A DNA stretch of 64,000 nucleotides, taken from assembly GCF_903645305.1 (NCBI RefSeq), contig NZ_CAHJXO010000001.1:744001-808000 (forward strand). The letters are read 5' to 3'. Position numbers and translations under genes: made by a program. Each line of letters begins with the position of its first letter. The first letter of the stretch is position 1. The DNA comes from Corynebacterium sp. Marseille-P4321 (GTDB taxonomy: Bacteria; Actinomycetota; Actinomycetes; Mycobacteriales; Mycobacteriaceae). Of the stretch, positions 62,342 to 64,000 are shown one piece after another. The notes under the pieces are model-generated. The model worked only from the letters and a program-made list of their open reading frames with translations. It searched no databases and was not told where the DNA came from.

Positions 62342-64000
62342 TGGCCAAAAATTCCTCCTTCGTCCACCTGCACAACCACACCGAGTTTTCCATGCTGGAC
62401 GGCATGGCGAAGGTGGACATGCTGGCCGATGAGGTGGTGCGCCAAGGCATGCCGGCGGTGGGCATGACGGACCACGGCAACATGTTCGGCTCCAACGCGT
62501 TTTATCGGCGCATGGTGGACGCGGGCGTGAAGCCGATTATCGGCATTGAGGCGTACATGGCTCCGGAGAGCCGCTTCAACAAAAAGCGCGTGCTGTGGGG
62601 CACCCCGGACCAGAAATCCGACGACGTTTCGGCCTCCGGTGCGTACCTGCACCAGACCATGCTGGCGGAGAACGCCACCGGTCTTCACAACCTGTTTAAG
62701 CTTTCGTCGCTCGCGTCCTACGAGGGCCAGCTGGGCAAGTGGCCGCGCATGGACGCGGAGCTGGTGGCGGAGCACGCCGACGGTATCATTGCCACCACCG
62801 GCTGCCCATCCGGCGACGTGCAGACGCGCCTGCGCCTGGGCCAGTACGACGCGGCGCTTGAGGCCGCGGCGATGTGGCAGGACATCTACGGACGCGACAA
62901 CTACTTCCTCGAGCTGATGGACCACGGCTTGCACATCGAACGCCGGGTGCGCGAGGACCTGCTGCGCATCGGCAAGACGCTTGACCTTCCGCCGCTGGTG
63001 ACAAACGACTGCCACTACGTGCTCGAATCCCAGGCACCCGCACACGAGGCGATGCTGTGCGTGCAGACCGGCAAGACGCTGCTGGACCCGGACCGATTCA
63101 AATTCGACGGTTCCGGCTACTACATCAAGTCCGCAGAGCAGATGCGTGAGCTATGGGATTCGACCGTGCCGGACGGTTGCGACAACACGCTGTGGATCGC
63201 GGAGCGCGTCGGCGACTACGGCGAGTTGTGGGAAGAGCACCCGCACGACCGCATGCCGATTGCTGATGTGCCGGAGGGGCACACGCCGACCTCTTGGCTG
63301 CGCGAAGAGGTCATGCGCGGCCTGCGAGACCGCTTCGACGGCGCCGAGGTGCCGCAGGACTACATCGAGCGGGCGAACTACGAGATCGACGTTATCGACA
63401 TGAAGGGCTACCCGTCCTACTTCCTCATCGTCGCCGAGTTGATTAAGCACGCCCGCGAGATTGGCATCCGTGTCGGCCCCGGTCGTGGTTCCGCCGCTGG
63501 TTCCTTGGTGGCGTACGCGCTGACCATCACAAACATCGACCCGATGGAACACGGCCTGCTTTTCGAGCGATTCTTGAACCCGGAGCGCCCGAGTGCGCCC
63601 GATATTGATATCGACTTCGACGATCGCCGCCGCGGCGAGATGATCACCTACGCCGCTGAGCGCTGGGGCGAGGACAAGATCGCCCAGGTGATCACGTTCG
63701 GTACGGTGAAGACGAAGCAGGCGATTAAAGACTCGGCGAAGGTGAACTTCGGCCAGCCCGGCTTCCAGATGGCCGACCGGATCAACGGTGCGCTTCCGCC
63801 GGCGATCATGGCGAAGGACATTCCGCTGGCCGGTATCACCGACCCGGAGCACGCCCGCTACGCCGAAGCCGCGGAGGTGCGATCGCTCATCGAGACGGAC
63901 CCGGACGTTGCGAAGATCTACGAAACCGCCCGGGGGCTCGAAGGCGTAGTTCGCCAGGCCGGCGTGCACGCGTGTGCGGTGATTATGGCGTCTGTGCCGC
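62341..64000 (+). CDS. dnaE: DNA polymerase III alpha subunit DnaE (partial, C-terminus outside window)
   Basis: Open from ATG 62341 to the window edge (553 codons). It starts [21 protein letters not shown], the PHP domain with HLHNHTE metal ligands, and continues with [10 protein letters not shown] and TNDCHYV. The polymerase active-site acidic residues are in [16 protein letters not shown] (about residues 420-430), preceded by [24 protein letters not shown]. It is the main replicative polymerase (DnaE1 type) of actinobacteria; an intact PHP domain suggests proofreading, as known for mycobacterial DnaE1. An in-frame ATG at 62332 is possible, but the -10 box favours 62341. Confidence 0.95.
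   Translation, partial: MAKNSSFVHLHNHTEFSMLDGMAKVDMLADEVVRQGMPAVGMTDHGNMFGSNAFYRRMVDAGVKPIIGIEAYMAPESRFNKKRVLWGTPDQKSDDVSASGAYLHQTMLAENATGLHNLFKLSSLASYEGQLGKWPRMDAELVAEHADGIIATTGCPSGDVQTRLRLGQYDAALEAAAMWQDIYGRDNYFLELMDHGLHIERRVREDLLRIGKTLDLPPLVTNDCHYVLESQAPAHEAMLCVQTGKTLLDPDRFKFDGSGYYIKSAEQMRELWDSTVPDGCDNTLWIAERVGDYGELWEEHPHDRMPIADVPEGHTPTSWLREEVMRGLRDRFDGAEVPQDYIERANYEIDVIDMKGYPSYFLIVAELIKHAREIGIRVGPGRGSAAGSLVAYALTITNIDPMEHGLLFERFLNPERPSAPDIDIDFDDRRRGEMITYAAERWGEDKIAQVITFGTVKTKQAIKDSAKVNFGQPGFQMADRINGALPPAIMAKDIPLAGITDPEHARYAEAAEVRSLIETDPDVAKIYETARGLEGVVRQAGVHACAVIMASVP

Overview
The window is a high-GC actinobacterial chromosome segment, almost certainly from a Corynebacterium. The evidence is gene content and order: the cytochrome bcc-aa3 genes ctaC-ctaF / ctaE-qcrCAB with a lipoprotein CtaC and a dihaem QcrC; the NlpC/P60 pair followed by PimB'; aroG-pknL-Rv2175c-mptA-idsA; and the full dcw cluster running from mraZ to divIVA and on to ileS. 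I cannot name the species from the sequence alone.

Layout. 1-4.5 kb: end-truncated cobT, a DUF3043 membrane protein, an ErpA/IscA-like Fe-S protein, an S41 peptidase and the AsnB/LtsA amidotransferase. 4.9-11.4 kb: respiratory chain genes ctaCF and ctaE-qcrCAB. 11.4-17.5 kb: two NlpC/P60 cell-wall hydrolases (the first behind a probable c-di-AMP riboswitch), PimB', glucokinase, a PlsC acyltransferase, a small membrane protein and a 3'-exoribonuclease. 17.5-25 kb: aroG, then pknL divergent from an Rv2175c-like regulator, mptA, idsA, an acetyltransferase, a HEPN-like protein and DUF3040. 25.05-26.44 kb: a complete IS1249-like element with perfect 25-bp inverted repeats and an 8-bp target duplication. 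27-47.3 kb: mraZ-rsmH-ftsL-ftsI-murE-murF-mraY-murD-ftsW-murG-murC-ftsQ-ftsZ-pgeF-yggS-sepF-yggT-divIVA. 47.4-64 kb: ileS behind a T-box, a trypsin-like lipoprotein, dinB, asparaginase, two lipoproteins, lspA, an RluD-type pseudouridine synthase, a three-gene MacAB-like export cassette and the 5' part of dnaE.

The window is dominated by envelope construction. AsnB/LtsA, Mur and Fts proteins, NlpC/P60 hydrolases, DivIVA, SepF, PimB', MptA and lipoprotein processing all serve cell-wall synthesis, polar growth or division. The bcc-aa3 block supplies respiration. Regulation visible in the sequence includes a c-di-AMP riboswitch, an ileS T-box with a Shine-Dalgarno sequestering pairing, MraZ boxes, GlxR-like sites and several promoters that predict leaderless mRNAs.

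No CRISPR array, tRNA or rRNA gene was recognised, and the only mobile element I can support is the IS1249-like insertion. Its landing point, one base after a stop codon and before that gene's terminator, and the 9-bp minisatellite that forms the murG ribosome-binding region are the most unusual local structures. None of the systems looks wholly new; the candidates for undescribed biology are regulatory repeats and lineage-specific protein extensions.
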